From contig DCHH01000036.1 in NCBI GenBank assembly GCA_002315625.1, positions 1 to 7,582 of the forward strand: a DNA stretch of 7,582 bases, in the 5' to 3' direction. Both the position numbers and the translations under genes were made by a program. The notes below the pieces were generated by a model that had not been told where the DNA came from, searched no databases, and worked only from the letters and a program-made list of their open reading frames with translations. This stretch comes from Bacteroidales bacterium UBA1757. GTDB taxonomy: Bacteria > Bacteroidota > Bacteroidia > Bacteroidales > UBA1402. Positions 5,936 to 7,582 of this stretch are shown here, in pieces. The first letter of the stretch is position 1; each line of letters opens with the position of its first letter.

Positions 5936-7582
5936 CTACAGCTGGTATTTCCAGATTACTGCACCATGGGCAGGAAGGGTGACATCGGTCAGTCCGTCGG
6001 GGTACATTGGTACTCGTGCGGTGGCTCCTGAAAGAAGTTCCACGGCCTCGGCATCGCGCATTTTCTCTATCGGAAGTTGCAGATAATCAAAGGCATGGGA
6101 AGGTATGCGCACTCCGGCCAGACGACCGCGGTTGTCAAAATTGACGACAATCAACAGCAGGGTGTCGGAGGATTTCCTAAGGAATGCATACTGTCGGCCT
6201 GCATCGAAACGACCATCGACAGAGGGATTGACATACATAAGGTCGAAGAACAAGCCCTCGCCGAGTGCCGGCTCAGACTGGCACAGGTTCAATACCTTAT
6301 TATAGTAGTCGCGGATGGAACTGCGTTTTGTGTCGAGTTGCCCGCCGTTCCATTTGCCATGACTATTGAAGTCGGCAAGGGAATCGATGCACCAGTAGTC
6401 AAAGATGGTGCTTCGGCCGTCCATGCCGCTGAATCCCTCTTCGTACATTCCTTCCTCGCCCAGTTCCTGTCCGGCATAGAGCATGAAGGGATTTCCTCTG
6501 AGGCAGGCGGAAACCACCAGAGCGGGAAATGCCTTCATTGCGTCACCTGCAAAGAAAGGCGAGGCAATGCGTTGTTCGTCGTGGTTCTCCAGGAAATTGA
6601 GCATGTGAGGCCATTTTTTGCCTAATGACTGCCAGCGGTATGTGATATCCGTGGCGGGGGCATAGCCTTGAACTATGGCTTTCAGTGTGTCGTACAGGCC
6701 TACCTTATCATAGAGATAGTCGAATCCGGCATCAAGGTATGTATAGTACAGGCCGGGGTTATATACCTCCCCGATGAACAGGAACGGTTTTTCTGCCGCT
6801 GATTTTACCTGAGGGATAACCCATTTCCAGAAAGCAGCCGGCACCATTTCGGCCATGTCGCAACGAACTCCGTCTATCCCCTTGCAGGCCCAGTAGAGCA
6901 GCACGTCAAGCATTTTACGCCAGGTATCTGGAATCGGGTCGAAGTGTTGCACACCACCGCCTTGATAATCGACTCCGTAATTTAGCTTCACTGTCTCGTA
7001 CCAGTCGTTGACCGATGGAGAGGGGGTGAAGCAGTCGTTACCGGTGGCCCTTGCGGGAAATTCGGTATAGGGGGCCGGCTCTCCGGCGGAACGGTCGAAA
7101 TAGGGTTCAAAGCTCTGGCCGGGGAAGTAGTAGAAATTGTTATTTTCCCAGAAGCCCCAGTCCTTGCGGTCGTTTTCTCCGAAATCGACAGTTCCGGCAG
7201 GTGCCGAGTCAGAATGATACTCTCGTGCCAGATGATTGGGGATAAAGTCGATAATGACCTTCAAACCGGCAGTATGTGTGCGGCGAATCAGGTTTGCAAA
7301 TTCCTTCATCCGGTTCTCGGGGTCAACTGCCAGATCGGGGTCAACGTCGTAGTAGTCTTTGATGGCATACGGCGAGCCGGCCTTCCCCTTGACTACTGCC
7401 GGGTGGTCTTTGTCTATCCCGATTGATGAATAGTCGGTCTGTGTGGCATGCTCCAGCACGCCGGTAAACCAGACATGGGTCACGCCGAGCCCTTTGATGG
7501 CTTCTAATGCCTTCTTGGTGATATCATTGAATTTGCCGCAGCCGTTCTGCTCAATTGAACCGTTATGTACATGGTTGCGGCA
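5936..7582 (-). CDS. GH13 alpha-amylase-family glycoside hydrolase, 5'-truncated by window edge
   Basis: Acts on alpha-glucosidic bonds; exact substrate unknown. The frame stays open to the right edge, so 548 C-terminal residues are seen (numbered from the edge) and the true start and any signal peptide lie outside. The visible part begins within or near beta-strand 1 (LGVTHVWFTGV). The conserved GH13 regions are present: region I DFIPNH (112-117); region II GVRCD with nucleophile D242; region III FLFIGEV with acid/base E272; region IV FLENHD with transition-state stabiliser D335. About 120 residues between regions I and II form an aromatic-rich domain B. An all-beta C domain (about 430-548) ends the protein; no starch-binding module follows. 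Region II continues MAEM instead of the KH pair common in true alpha-amylases, so a different specificity is possible. It shares a strand with prs, 55 nt downstream. No sus-type transporter genes are in view. Confidence 0.93.
   Translation of the reverse strand, partial: CRNHVHNGSIEQNGCGKFNDITKKALEAIKGLGVTHVWFTGVLEHATQTDYSSIGIDKDHPAVVKGKAGSPYAIKDYYDVDPDLAVDPENRMKEFANLIRRTHTAGLKVIIDFIPNHLAREYHSDSAPAGTVDFGENDRKDWGFWENNNFYYFPGQSFEPYFDRSAGEPAPYTEFPARATGNDCFTPSPSVNDWYETVKLNYGVDYQGGGVQHFDPIPDTWRKMLDVLLYWACKGIDGVRCDMAEMVPAAFWKWVIPQVKSAAEKPFLFIGEVYNPGLYYTYLDAGFDYLYDKVGLYDTLKAIVQGYAPATDITYRWQSLGKKWPHMLNFLENHDEQRIASPFFAGDAMKAFPALVVSACLRGNPFMLYAGQELGEEGMYEEGFSGMDGRSTIFDYWCIDSLADFNSHGKWNGGQLDTKRSSIRDYYNKVLNLCQSEPALGEGLFFDLMYVNPSVDGRFDAGRQYAFLRKSSDTLLLIVVNFDNRGRLAGVRIPSHAFDYLQLPIEKMRDAEAVELLSGATARVPMYPDGLTDVTLPAHGAVIWKYQL

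Noticed and set aside
7481..7483. GTG as the real start of the GH13 gene
   Set aside because: The frame stays open for 33 more codons to the window edge, with GH13-like sequence (FNDITKKALEAIKGLG) directly upstream, so the GTG is an internal valine.

Overview
The window looks like ordinary chromosomal housekeeping sequence from a member of the Bacteroidales (Bacteroidota). Three things point there. Three of the genes and the tRNA have upstream boxes matching the phylum's TAnnTTTG -7 promoter element, two of them with a TTTG/GTTG-type -33 element 19-20 nt further upstream. Starts lack a Shine-Dalgarno sequence and have A-rich leaders. The long topoisomerase IV subunit A and the single-chain glycyl-tRNA synthetase are of the type found in Bacteroides relatives. 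A more precise taxon cannot be given from the sequence alone.

Layout, left to right: a short AT-rich stretch with no convincing gene (1-151); tRNA-Leu(UAG) on the minus strand with its own promoter (152-276); parC, minus strand (319-3033); a 111-bp divergent intergenic region with back-to-back promoters; glyS, plus strand (3145-4689); a 258-bp convergent intergenic region holding a strong glyS terminator, a repeat-rich palindromic block and a likely prs terminator; prs, minus strand (4948-5880), with its promoter directly behind the next gene; and a GH13 alpha-amylase-family gene, minus strand, whose 5' end lies beyond the right edge (5936-7582).

The genes do not form one pathway. parC decatenates and relaxes DNA, glyS and tRNA-Leu serve translation, prs supplies PRPP for nucleotide, histidine and tryptophan synthesis, and the GH13 enzyme acts on alpha-glucans. 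Each complete gene appears to have its own promoter.

I see no CRISPR array, transposase, prophage, toxin-antitoxin pair or other defence system. The most unusual content is the glyS-prs intergenic block. It contains a 66-bp interrupted palindrome whose two arms each form a local hairpin, with three base pairs changed on both sides so that pairing is kept. It also has a tandem repeat of about 33 nt, part of which seems to have become half of the prs terminator.
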